Below, piece after piece: positions 12,131-23,078 of a DNA stretch of 64,000 nucleotides; position 1 is the first letter of the stretch; the number at the start of each line of letters is the position of its first letter. The notes below the pieces were generated by a model, which was not told the origin of the DNA, searched no databases, and was given only the letters and a program-made list of their open reading frames with translations. Where the stretch lies: contig NC_061116.1 of the NCBI RefSeq assembly GCF_002878395.1, forward strand, positions 120,369,509 through 120,433,508, in the 5' to 3' direction. The position numbers and the translations under genes are program-made. This stretch comes from Capsicum annuum (taxonomy: Eukaryota; Streptophyta; Magnoliopsida; Solanales; Solanaceae).

Positions 12131-12736
12131 CCGCCCGTCCAAGAAAATACTGTGATCTATGATTTTGTTTTCATAATTAGGCTGAAGTATTTAAGGCATA
12201 TGTTAGGGTTTTCTAATCATGGGGGTAGGGGGGGGGAAGGGGAACTGACGTTTTGAGAATCTCTCCTCTCTAGTTTTCTGACTTGAACTTTATAATTATT
12301 TTTAGAGAGATTATTACAATTATTTTGGGATTTTCTACTGTGAATCAAATCTGAGAAACACTTGTTGCTATTCATCGTGTTGTAAGTTCATATATCAAAC
12401 TATGAATTTAACTTGTTGTCTTGATTATTTTATTATGAGTAGCTAAATTCCCTTAACCCGAGTTGTGGGATCTATGGGTTTGAGTTTGTAACGTAACTAA
12501 GTGTTCAGGATTCTAACGGTGGTAGAAACTTCTTGTTAATTCCATTATTTTATACTCTGACTATTGATTGCAAATAATAGGCCTTGCTTACAGGTGATTT
12601 GCTTGAGATAAAAAATCAACCCTAGTAAGAAGTAAATTATCAATAGGGACTTGGAAGCATCAAACTTTCATTTAGTAATTAATGTTGTAACAAGATTAAT
12701 TAACTCTAGATAACATCCTGTTATGAAATATAAATT

Positions 12737-14147
12737 GGCAAAATGACCTTCTGGACCCCTGTACTATGTCGGTTTTGTAAGTTGGACACTTCTACTTACT
12801 TGTTTGTCATCTGGACCCTTGAACCCATTAAAAAGCAACATTTTGCACCCTTTGACTGTTGACCTTGCCTATGTGGCATTGAAATGGTGACTAGGACAAA
12901 GAGAGTGTAGCCACTCACTTGGGGGTGTGAGTGGGGGTCAATTTTTGGCTAATTTTACATTAAAATAATTTTAAAAAATAACTTTAAAATTAAAAAAATT
13001 AAAAAGGATCCTTTTTTCCCTTCATCTTTTTAATTTAAAAATATTTTTAAAAATTTAAAAATAATTTAAAAATATTTCTAAAAGTTTAAAAATAATTTAA
13101 AAATATTTTTAATAATTTAAAAATAATTTAAAGATATTTTTAAAAATTTAAAAAAAAAACCCACCCCAGCCCGTCCCCACCCCCGCACCCCACCCAGCCC
13201 CATCCCACCCTACCCCAACACCCGTTCAGCCCTTTCCCATCCCCACCTCAGCTCGTCCCCCCCCCCTACACCCTACCCAGCCCATCCCACCCCATTTCTA
13301 GCCCTTTCCAGCCCTTTCACCCCACCCCAGCCCCGTCCCCACCCTCTACACCTCACCAGCCCCATCCACCTCCTTCCCACCCCACCCCATCCCCAGACCC
13401 CACACCCCTTTCAACCCCATCCCCACCTTACCCCCAGCCCCTTCCATCCCCCACACCCCACTTTAACACTCTTCCAGCCCCCTTTCCCCCCCCCTCCCCC
13501 ACCACCTTCACTTTTTATTTTTTATTTTAATTTTTCCTCAATTCAATTCTTTTTATTTTTTTAATAAAAATTTAAATTTGAATTTTTTGGGGGGGATTAG
13601 AATTTAAATTTTAATTGAAAGTGAGTGATAGTGAATATTGAAAAAACTTAGTGAATTTCACTTGAAAAAAATTAAACTTTTTGTGAATTTTTTAAACATA
13701 TTCAAATTTAAAAATAAAAAATTTATTATGTTGTATATATGAATTTATAGTTAAAAATTTAAATTAGTTGGAGAAGAATTTTAATTATTTGGAATGAATT
13801 TGATGTTTAATTTATGAGCAAAAATAGAAACATGTTTATTCAAATTTTTCTACAATTATAATTTTTTTATTTAATTAAATTAATTTTAATATTTAATTTA
13901 TTATTTAGCATTTTAAAAATGACTTAGAATTTTATGTAATACTTTTTTTAATTATTTTATTTTTTTAAATACGTGGCAGATGAGGTTGATATGGAAGATG
14001 ACGTGGGAAGAGTGTGTTACACTCACCAAAAAGGGGTTTAAAATGTTATTTTTTACTGGGTTCAGGGGTACAGATGACAAACATGTAAGTAGAAGTATCC
14101 AACTTACAAAATCGATATAGTACAAGGGTTTAGAAGGTCATTTAGCC
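12737..14147. mobile_element. MULE-like TIR element inside the 5' LTR
   Basis: It is flanked by an exact 9-bp duplication, ATATAAATT (12728-12736 and 14148-14156), and absent from the same place in the 3' LTR, so the borders are certain. Its termini are long inverted repeats of at least 60 bp: left GGCAAAATGACCTTCTGGAC.., right (reverse complement) GGCTAAATGACCTTCTAAAC... A 9-bp duplication with long TIRs indicates the Mutator superfamily. It has no transposase. Inside are a tandem AT block (13020-13150) and a striking C-rich block (13157-13510). Confidence 0.9.
13157..13510. repeat. C-rich low-complexity tract in the MULE-like element
   Basis: About 350 bases are dominated by CCCCACCCC/CAGCCC steps on the plus strand, with almost no G, embedded in AT-rich DNA. 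The purine/pyrimidine asymmetry is extreme. The complementary strand is a G-rich run able in principle to form quadruplexes. It follows a tandem of tttaaaaata.ttt units. Confidence 0.9.
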
Positions 14148-14548
14148 ATATAAATTCCCTAAGTTCAAGAGAATTAGGTGGTTAAATGTCTAAATAGGTT
14201 GATAAACATTTAGACATAACTTCGACAAGGATAGTCTGTTGTTCCTACCTACCACAAGAATCTTAAACCGTTACTAGCGTCTGTTAAATCCCAACACCCA
14301 TAGTGAACATAACTTTGGTTTTCCTTATTATATTGATTTCAAACACTGAATTGAGAAGTAATTATTTGTTACCTTTCCGAAAAAACCCCATTCACAGGAA
14401 ACTGGTAACTATCAGTTGATTAACCTGCAGATAACTCAAATTCACACCATATTCCCTGTGGGATTCGACCCCAACCTAGTTGGGTTATATATTGACAATG
14501 ATCGCTTACATTCTCGTAAGAGAGGTGTAGTTTGAGCGTTATCAAAAA

Positions 14549-14567
14549 TGGTGCCGGTGCCAGGGAT
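14549..14567 (+). other. Primer binding site (tRNA-Asp-like, degenerate)
   Basis: TGGTGCCGGTGCCAGGGAT starts four bases after the 5' LTR end. It is a mutated form of TGGCGCCGTTGCCGGGGAT, the site complementary to plant tRNA-Asp used by Athila/Tat Gypsy elements (from memory of the family). It supports the lineage call. Confidence 0.75.
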
Positions 14568-14668
14568 TACGGTTGTAAATTGAAGTTGTGTGCACTAATT
14601 GACTGTTAGTCAAGTTTTCTAGTTTTACTTTTATTTTTTATTTTTGTTTGCTGCAAGAATTTGTGGTA

Positions 14669-16585
14669 ATGCCAAGAACCAGAAGTTTCGGAGAACCATT
14701 ATTACCATTTAATCTGAAACTGCAACTAATCAGTAGGAGGCTGACAGGTTAGCAGCCTTAGCTAGAGCTCAGGTGAATGTACAGAATAACGATCAACAAG
14801 TACGGCATCCAAATCTTGAGGATAATACTTGGAAGACGAGGAGTTGCTAAACCCTGGTAACCCAAAGCGTGCAAAGCAAATAGTTGCACTAGTACAATAT
14901 AATGCTAACAGGAACTGTCCGTTCTGAGAAAGGCAAGATCACCAGCCGGTCCAATATGACCTCAATGATGATGATGATGGAATGGATGGAGCAGGTACAA
15001 CGAGTGCAATTATTCCTCCACTGTTAGCACCTTGGGAGAAATTCAACATTATGAGAACTATGATTCAACTCCTTAATCTGAAGGGGTTGTTTGGTGGCCT
15101 TCCTGGGGATGATCTGAACTTGTATCTGGTGAACTTTGTCACCATTTGTAAATCTTTTGATAAACCAGGAGTGGGTCAGAATGCTATCCGTTTGAGATTG
15201 TTTTAGTTGTCTCTGTCTGGAGAGGCAACATTGTAGGTTAATGAGCTGACACCCAATTCTATAACCAACTGGAGGCAGTTGAAAGGAGCTTTTATAGAAA
15301 GGTTCTTTCTACCTTCTAGGAGGGTACAGTTGAGAGATGAGATCAGCAACTTTAGACAGCTCCCAACTGAAGCCTTGCATAAAACCTAGGAGAGATTTAA
15401 AAAGAAGCTGATGTAGTGTCCGAACCACAACATGATGGACATACACTTGATGAAGACTTTGTACAGGGCTCTTAACTTTGTGACAAAATTAATTATAGAT
15501 AATGCTGCTGGTAGTTCATTTGTTGATCTTACATTCCCAGAGGCTTCAGAAATGCTTGAGAGAATGACCAAACAGAGTCAGGCATGCCATACCAGGGACT
15601 CTGTGGTAGCAAGACCCACTGTTTCTGTTGGTATGACTGCGGAACAATGCAGAAGAGATGAGAAGAATGATAAAGGCATGGCTCACCTAAAAACGCAGTT
15701 GGACTTTCTAACCAAGCATTTACTATCAAGTAAAACTGAGAAAGTGAAGGCTGTGGGATCGCAGAGAAAAGTGGGGTCTGACTCAGAAGAAGAGGTGAAC
15801 TATGTAAATAATCAGGGGGGTTTCCGAGGCAATATCCAAGTAAATCAAGGTTAGACTTATTATAACAAGGCTGGATATAAGAACCAAAAGCAAGGTAATT
15901 GGAGGAGCAATAATGATAGGAGCGGGTTATATGTCCCTCCTGGAAATCGTAAGGCTGTTACAACAAGTTCTGAAAAGATGTCCCTGAAGGACATGATGGC
16001 TAAATTGTTAAAGGGAGTGGAGGATACCAACTCAGGGGTGACTACTATGAAGACCTATTTGTCCTCTATGAGTCAGTTGGTAAATTCGCACTCCACTTCG
16101 ATCAAACATCCAGAACAGAAAATGAGTCAACTCTCTGTATCGCTAAACTAGAGGAAGAGTGGAATGTTACTAGGAGTGGTAAAATATTACCTGGCCCTTC
16201 TGCGAGCAAAAGTTTGATTAAAGATGAGACTGAAGCAGATGATGAACCCAAAGAAGAATGCCCAGTGGAGTCTGGGAAGCTAGATGGTTTTGATGATGCT
16301 CCGAAACAAGGAAAACAAAAAGAAAAGAAAGTAGTGATAAAAACTCTCCCAAGACCACCGTCTCCCTTTCCTCAAAGATTGAGAAGAAGGTTGACGACAC
16401 AAAATATAGTAAATCCATGGCTATATTGAAGCAGTTAACAATAAATTTTCCTTTGGTGGAGGCACTCGAGCAAATGCCAGGGTATGCTAAATTCATGAAG
16501 GACCTTGTGATGAAGAAAAGAGCGGTGAGCTACAAACTGAAGGATAATCTCCACCATTGTAGTGTTATTTCTACATGATCCTTAG
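14669..16585 (+). pseudogene. Decayed gag of the Athila/Tat-like element
   Basis: The reading starts MPRTRSFGEP at 14669 and is broken early. The best open pieces are 14982-15206 and 15432-15854. Between and within them lie the hallmarks of Athila/Tat gag: NLKGLFGGLPGDDLNLYL, GQNAIRLRLF, then (about 15300) ERFFLPSRRVQLRDEISNFRQ, and a downstream charged region with an RNA-binding-like GGFRGN/NNQGG stretch near 15815-15900. Several stops (for example at 15204 and 15855) and the frame change near 16165 kill it. Gag would form the cytoplasmic virus-like particle. No CCHC knuckle is visible, as is usual in this lineage. Confidence 0.8.
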
Positions 16586-16589
16586 TGCG

Positions 16590-17087
16590 GAAGAAGGCCG
16601 ACCCTGGAGCATTCACTATTCCATGTAAAATCGGGTCTATTAATTTTGCTAAGGCCCTATGTCATCTGGGGTGAGCATAAATATGATACCGCTAGCCGTG
16701 TATAAAAAGTTATGTTTGGGGGATCCTACCCTGACAAACATGTGGTGGGTGATGACGGATAGGTCTGTAAAATAGCCAATAGGAATATTACATGATGTAT
16801 TGGTAAAGGTGGCCGACTTTATACTTCCTACTGATTTTGTAGTCCTAGACTGTGAGGTGGATTTTAAAGTACCCATCATTTTGGGTAGACCATTCCTTGC
16901 TACTAGGAGAGTAGTAGTGGACATAGAGCTGAATGAGTTGAAGTTCAGGTTCAATGACAAAGAAGCAAGATTCAAAATGCACTCATCCATGACACAGCAA
17001 AAGGAGATGAGTGTCTTCTTAATTGTGGATCTATTTTATGATGATGGGAAAGAGGTAGCAGCTGGTGTCTTGACGAAGTCTGAGTAG
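16590..17087 (+). pseudogene. Decayed aspartic protease of the same element
   Basis: The reading [21 protein letters not shown] (about 16600-16660) is the usual lead-in to the retropepsin active site. The site itself reads CHLG where relatives have CDLGAS, so the catalytic Asp is His. A frame change follows, then SINMIPLAVYKKL, then the 95-codon open stretch 16800-17087 with VLVKVADFILPTDFVVLD and VPIILGRPFLATRR, the conserved flap and ILGRPFLA motifs. The protease would have cleaved the Gag polyprotein. It ends at a stop (17085-17087) with no reverse transcriptase following. Confidence 0.85.
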
Positions 17088-18158
17088 TCAAGATAACCTA
17101 GTTGTCCCGCGACATTAAATTAGGCGCTGTTGAGAGGCAACCCAAAATTTTTATGTTTAAACACAAGTTGTTTTAATTTATTTAGATAGGGAGCATAATA
17201 AACTGAAGAGGTATGCAGGGGTCTAGGTAAAAATTGATGAAGTCGGCCAAGGGATCCTGAAGATAGATGTGACGAGTTACCATAATTGTGATAAACCGTC
17301 AGATATATCGTCAGAAAATCCAAAAAAAGGCAACACTCTGCCTAAGGTTGACGACATCTGTGATGAGTTATCATATATCTGATAAGGCATCAGGTAATCT
17401 TGGGCCCAAATACTAAAAAATTTGACCCGTCCCACAGTCAAACCTTTTCACCTTCCCGCGTATCTCCTTTCTTTTCTTTAAGTTTTATTTCTTTCCATAT
17501 TTAGTTTATTTACTTACTCTTTTCAAAATTAATTCCTAATTAAAACAAGAAAAATATTCTTCCCTGTGAAGTGTGGGTTTGAAATCAAGATCAAGAATTC
17601 TTCTTTCATCTACTACTTCCTCTCAATCGTGTAACCAAGCGAAGTCGCCTATCAGGTATGCTCATAACTCAACTCTCCTCTTCATTAGGTAAGTGATGCA
17701 ACTGAGGTAAATCTTAGTTTCAAAGGAATTGAGGCAAGCTTAACTTGCAATTGTGTGAAAAACAGAATCTAGGGTGTACAGTGCTGCATTGTGCTTAAAA
17801 ACCTAAGGCTTAGCTCAAGAACACAACTCCATGTGATTCTAAGAAGAAAGTGGATTGATAATCAAAACTAAAACTGAGTTGGGGGTTGTATTCTGAGCTG
17901 ACGACGTGTTTGATAAGCTATCATATTTGTGATGGCTTATCAGACTATGTCGTCACAAGTTGAGAAAAATAAGCCTGTTCTATTTAAGGATGACGACACG
18001 AATGATAAGTTATCACATTTATGATGACTTAGTAGAACATGTCGTCACAACTTTGATTTGATACAATTGTGAACCTCTTTTGATGGATATGGAATTATAA
18101 TGACTGAACTTCTTAAGTTGGATGATCATGAGTTCTTTCTTTTGCTACAGGTCTTATA
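17088..18158 (+). other. Gene-free internal stretch where pol should be
   Basis: There is no reverse transcriptase, RNase H or integrase homology in any frame. The stretch contains GATAAG/CGTCAG motif clusters at 17270-17400 and 17895-18045. It also has a plausible donor CAG|GTATGC near 17655 and an acceptor tttgctacag|gt at about 18150, just before the ATG at 18159. These could be an intron for expressing the downstream ORF. This is inference. Confidence 0.5.
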
Positions 18159-20034
18159 ATGGCAGCCAAAGAAAAAAGCGCCAAACCTACAAAGAAAGTG
18201 ACAAAGGTAAGTATACCTCGGAAACTCTTCGATAAGGAATCCGATTATGAGGGGGAGGAGCCACTGGTCAGGAAGCAAAGAAAAAAAAAGCCCAAAAAAG
18301 CCTTCTCCACCTGTACCAGAGTGAAGAAAGTGATATTGAAGCAACAAAAGCACTTGACAGTACAGCTTCTGAGCAAACCGCTTCTAAGAAGCCTAAGTCT
18401 GAGTATTCCAAGTCTGGAGAGCCTGAATCAGAGCATGCTGAATCTGAGCAACCTGAATCTGAGGGACCATCATCTGAGTCCCATTCTACTGAGCAACAGG
18501 ATAATGAAGAATCTTTGATTTGGGGAACTCTGGTTAAATGCAAGAACCCCGGGGTCCGAGATAGTGCCAGGTGGCAAATTCCCAAGGCACAGAAAATCTT
18601 CTATGATGGGCTTCTCAGAACTAAAAGAAGGACCATTAAAATGCCAATATTTGAAGAAAAAAGATCATCACTACTGGGCTAAGCAGATATCCTGAAGTGA
18701 AGCAAAAATTCTGAGACTACGACTTAGGATAGCCCGCAAAAGGATGAAGCTTATTTTTTCCTACACTAGTTTGGGAGTTTTATGCAAACTATCAGGCTCG
18801 ATTGGAGAGCATGTCCAAAGAAGGGAAGAAATCAGCATATCAACCCTTATTGGATAAAGTTCCAGTACGGGGTGTGATGGTGGATCTCTCAAAAACAACA
18901 ATCAACAGATTTCTTCATGGCTCCGAATTCATTCCTCAGGCCACTTCACCTACATTCTACGCTCAGTTGAAGCATCGTGCAAATCAACGATCTTGGTTAG
19001 CCACCCTTATAGCTAAAGGAAAACCTGAATGGCTGACCAACCCGAATGAAAGAATTTTCAAGGCCTCCCTGACTCAAGAGGCAAGGTTATGGTGGGGTCT
19101 AGTGCGCACCCATTTAATGCCTACTAAGGGAGATAACATCCTTAGAGATGATAGAGCAATACTGGTCGTAAGTCTTATGGTTAAAATCAACTTAAACTTT
19201 GGAGAAATCATTGCTGAGGAGATAAAAATTTGGGTCTCAAGGCCCGACACGGCATATCCTTTTCTTTGTCTAATTATGAGGTTGTGTAAGGCAGCCAATA
19301 TACCTAAGGTTGAAGGGATAGACAATGAACTGCCTGCCAAAAAGACCCACAACCCCATCCGATATGATGAAAATCAGCTGAGGCTGACACTTGACAGAGA
19401 AGCAGGGGTTACAACAGATCCACCAATTACAGATACCAGCTCAGCACCTAATGTAGATGTGTCAGATTCTGAAACTGGACCAACAACATCCCCAACACTA
19501 GCATACTCAGTGCCTAGAAATAAAACAAATCCTTCAGCTGTTGTGTTTACCACCAGATTTGCCTTTGACCCGATAAATTTCAAGAGAGTGGCAAAACAAG
19601 CCAAGTAGTGCGAGGCTCAGCTATAACTTTTTGCCAAGCAATTTACCTCTGCGGTAGATAAGAGGATTAAGGTTGCACTTGAGCCTTTCTTAGCCTTGCC
19701 CGATCGGATTGATGAGTTAGAAAACCATTTCAATACATGGTTAAGAGAAATGTCGGGCTCAGACCTTGCACAATTTAGATCAGCCCTTGACAAGGTAAAG
19801 GCAGATATTGGAGTATTACAGCAGCACCAACTTATGGTGTCGATAGACCCGGATATTGATGAGTCTAAGGGTGAAATACCATTTCTTGATCTCACAGGGA
19901 AATCAATGAATAAAAAGAAGAAGAAAGGCGAGAATAAAGGTAAGGGTAAGAGAGAAAAGCCTGATAGCGACGAAGAAAGAAAAGCAGAGAAGAGGGCGAG
20001 AAAGAAGGCTAAAAAAAGGAGACGAAGAAGGTGA
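18159..20034 (+). pseudogene. Extra ORF, 'putative plant transposon protein' type, broken
   Basis: The start MAAKEKSAKPTKKV lies 8 bases after a likely splice acceptor. A basic N-terminus is followed, after a frame change near 18305, by an acidic Ser/Glu/Pro tract (ESEHAESEQPESEG, tandem). The conserved part runs from about 18560 to 19360: WQIPKAQKIFYDGLL, LVWEFYANYQ, VPVRGVMVDLSKTTINRFL, then ARLWWGLVRTHLMPT and DDRAILVVSLM. This order is that of the Solanaceae family annotated as putative plant transposon protein domain (I recall PF20167). The largest open piece is 18802-19608, then stops at 19606 and 19624, then 19696-20034 with a coiled-coil-like helix and a Lys/Arg-rich end (KKAKKRRRRR), probably a nuclear signal. 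It occupies the position of the env-like ORF of Athila elements. Its function is unknown. Confidence 0.7.
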
Positions 20035-21583
20035 TGATCGAGTCCCTAGCTGACAATGAGAAATGGGAGGAGGCCCTACGAGCAAGATCGTAGGTACCTC
20101 AACTAGTAGGCCTCCAACAACTGCTAGGCCAGATGTGTCAGAACGGAGGGAGGCTCTCAATGGATATAAAGCAGCTGAGGATGCAGCAGCAGGGTCAAGG
20201 ACCCATGATTCCCGTACTTAATCTACTCCAGGTATACCCTAACCCTTAGTTTAGCTTTTCTTTGATTTTAAGTTGAGGGTGTAGGGTAAGTTGTTGTTGT
20301 AACATTTTGTAGTTGACTAGGAGAAATACAAGTACTTGAAGCAGTTAACGTGGTTTTGTTATTTTGTGAACACCTCTCAAATAGTCTGATTGTTTAACTG
20401 TGTAATTTGCATCTAATTGTGACCACTATGCATCTTGTTATGGTATCGGTTCGAGTGACTTGATAATCATTTCTAAACAATTGCATGAACTGGATTAGTA
20501 GTAACTTTTGATATACTTGTGTGCCATGTGTGTGTGATATCTTACTTAGTTCCCTTTGTATGTTGAATCCAGAACTTGTCCGATTAGTCTTACCTAGATT
20601 GAAGGATAGGGGTTAGGAAAGGATCATAGACCATTTTTATATTAGCCACTTTTAGCCTAAATGACCTTCTATGTATGCATAATATCCCTTGATCCCTATT
20701 TTAAGCCTGAATAGCCTATTCTTTTATGATACCTATCATTGTCTCATTTATATCATAATGAACCTATTTTGGCCCTGGTCCTCCTTGGACACTGTGTACC
20801 TTGACTTAGGAAAATGGCCTAAGTTTAAGGTGGCTATTATTGGGGTACGTGATGTAAAATGAGTATGAAGAAAGGTAGAATAAAATAAAAGAATAAAAAG
20901 TTGGGTGCGGTGGAAAAGAACAAGAAAGGAAAAGTTGTGAAAAAAAAGAAGTGATTGTAGAAAAGATCGCACCCATCCTGAATATATGTGATCAAAAAAG
21001 AAAAGAATAGAAAAATGTTAATAAGTGAGACCCCAGAAACTAGTGTAGTGTCAAGGAGGCTTAGTCACTTTAAATATCATCGAGTATCATACCAGCCCTT
21101 TGCCTACATTACAAGCCAAAGAGAAGACCTATAGTGATCCTAGTTGACCTATCTGAAAATCTTGGTAATGAAAATAAGGGCAAACCTATGGTATTTGGAA
21201 TACATTGATTGGAACTTCATTCTGAGAGTGAGTGTATTTTGATTGTCCCTATGGTTAGATATGTGATGTCTGATATAATTGGAGTGGGACTTCTTTGTAA
21301 TGAGGGCACACTGGTTACGTTGCTAGTTGCTAACTTGTTTGGATAGTGTAATCTTGGTACATGTATGGTTGTTGTTGCTAAATTGATGCCATATATTGGC
21401 TCCTATGTGTCGCATTGTTGTTCTTCAATAATATGTACAGTTGTTGTTTTTAAATTAATTTACCTTAGAGATAGTGAAGATGTTTTGAGATAGTATGGAT
21501 GGTTGACTGCCGAATGTACTCTGTATCCTCTTAGTTGTGTTTTAGTTACTTGAGGATAAATAATTATTTTAAGTTGAGGGTGT
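20035..21583 (+). other. 3' untranslated part of the Athila/Tat-like element
   Basis: No coding sequence. The 18-mer attttaagttgagggtgt occurs exactly twice: at 21566-21583, directly abutting the 3' LTR (the polypurine tract position), and at 20265-20282, just after the ORF. Between them are purine-rich A/G runs (20860-21010). Confidence 0.75.
21566..21583 (+). other. Polypurine tract region before the 3' LTR
   Basis: ATTTTAAGTTGAGGGTGT ends exactly where the LTR begins (TGATGTG). This is the position from which plus-strand DNA synthesis is primed. The tract is only moderately purine-rich. Confidence 0.65.
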
Positions 21584-23073
21584 TGATGTGTGAGAAGATG
21601 CTAACACATTTGAGGCTTTTAACTAAGAATAATTGTAAAGTCTTAAGCAACTTTTGTCATTTTTGATTGTTTTCTGTTCGATATTGCAGTAAAAGTCAAG
21701 ATGCAAGAGAACCAGCAATAGTGGAAGTAAAAGAGTTGATTTATGAGCAAGTAAAGAGGGAAGTATAGCTGACGACCTGTCTAATAAGTCACCAGCCCTG
21801 TGGTAAGCTATCAGAGTTGCCGCCAGCCTTAGACAGAGAATGAGCTTCAGCTGAAATTCGTGACGACATCTGTGATAGGCCGTCAGAAGTGTGATAAGTC
21901 GTCAGGCTCGTCATTAGACTTAGGTAGGAAATGGGATTTAAAGTAAAGAGGCGACGATAATTTTGATAAGTCATCACATGTATGATAAGATGTCACGTCT
22001 CATCGTCAACCTAAGGCAGAGATTGTCAAAAGTAAAGAGGAGCTGACGACATTCCTGATAAGTCATCAGACTCCTGATAAGCCGTCACACACTTCGTTGC
22101 CTGTCCGAGAAAATACTGTGATCTATAATTTTATTTCCATAATTAGGCTGAAGTATTTAAATCATATGTTAGGGTTTTCTAATCATGGGGGGAACTGACG
22201 TTTTGAGAATCTCTTCTCTCTAGTTTTCTGACTTGAACTTTACAATTATTTTTGAAGAGATTATTACAATTGTTTTGGGATTTTCTACTATGAATCAAAT
22301 CTGAGAAACACTTGTTGTTATTCATCTTGCTGTAAGTTCATATATCAAACTATGAATTCAACTTGTTGTCTTGATTATTTTATTATGAGTATCTAAATTC
22401 CCTTAACCCGAGTTGTGGGATCTATGGGTTTGGGTTTGTAATGTAACTAAGTGTTCAAGATTCTAACGGTGATAGAAACTTCTTGTTAATTCCATTATTT
22501 TATACTCTGACTATTGGTTGCAAACAATAGGCCTTTCTTACTGGTGATTTCCTTGAGATAAGAAATCAACCCTAGTAAGAAGTGAATTATCAATAGGGAC
22601 TTGGAAGCATCAAATTTTCATTTAATAATTAATGTTGTAACAAGATTAATTAACTTGAGATAACATCCTGTTATGAAATATAAATTCCCTAAGTTCGAGA
22701 GAATTAGGTGGTTAAATGTCTAAATAAGTTGAGAAACATTTAGACATAACTTCGACAAGGATAGTCTGTTGTTCCTACCAACCACAAGAATCTTAAACCG
22801 TTACTAGCGTTTGTCAAATCCCAACACCCATAGTGAACATAACTCTGGTTTTCCTTATCATATTGATTTCAAACACTGAATTGAGAAGTAATTATTTATT
22901 ACCTTTCCAAAAAACCCCATTCACAGGAAACTGATAACTATCAGTTGATTAACCCGCAGATAACTCAAATTTACACCATATTCCCTGTGGGATTCGACCC
23001 CAACCTAGTTGGGTTATATATTGACAACGATCGCTTACATTCTCGTAAGAGAGGTGTAGTTTGAGCATTATCA
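21584..23073 (+). repeat. 3' LTR (1490 bp)
   Basis: It matches the 5' LTR from TGATGTGTGAG to TTATCA without the MULE-like insert; the empty target site atataaatt is at about 22677-22685. The GATAAG-motif cluster is at 21770-22095. It is followed by the target duplication GTGTA. Confidence 0.93.
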
Positions 23074-23078
23074 GTGTA

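Larger units (their letters stand above)
11618..14544 (+). repeat. 5' LTR, split by a 1.4-kb insertion
   Basis: Its own sequence is 11618-12736 plus 14157-14544, about 1507 bp, matching the 1490-bp 3' LTR. The length excess is fully explained by the insert at 12737-14147 and its 9-bp target duplication. The U3-like part (11800-12130) carries many GATAAGYCRTCA-type motifs. It also has a run of G (about 12224-12241) that is much shorter in the 3' LTR. Confidence 0.92.
11618..23073 (+). mobile_element. Non-autonomous Athila/Tat-like LTR retrotransposon
   Basis: The element has two LTRs beginning TGATGTGTGAG and ending TTATCA, flanked by an exact 5-bp target duplication, GTGTA (11613-11617 and 23074-23078). 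A tRNA-Asp-like primer site follows the 5' LTR, and a polypurine tract abuts the 3' LTR. The internal region has a decayed gag, a protease, about 1 kb without genes, then an extra ORF. Reverse transcriptase, RNase H and integrase are absent, so movement would have needed another element's enzymes. By eye the first 225 bp of the two LTRs differ at about 7% of positions, so the insertion is not recent. Confidence 0.92.

Noticed and set aside
13157..13510. C-rich tract as telomere-like repeat
   Set aside because: No regular CCCTAAA unit. The steps are irregular CCCCACCC/CAGCCC.
18802..19608. The 268-codon ORF as a free-standing host gene
   Set aside because: It lies inside a TSD-bounded LTR element and continues in both directions past stops into related sequence.
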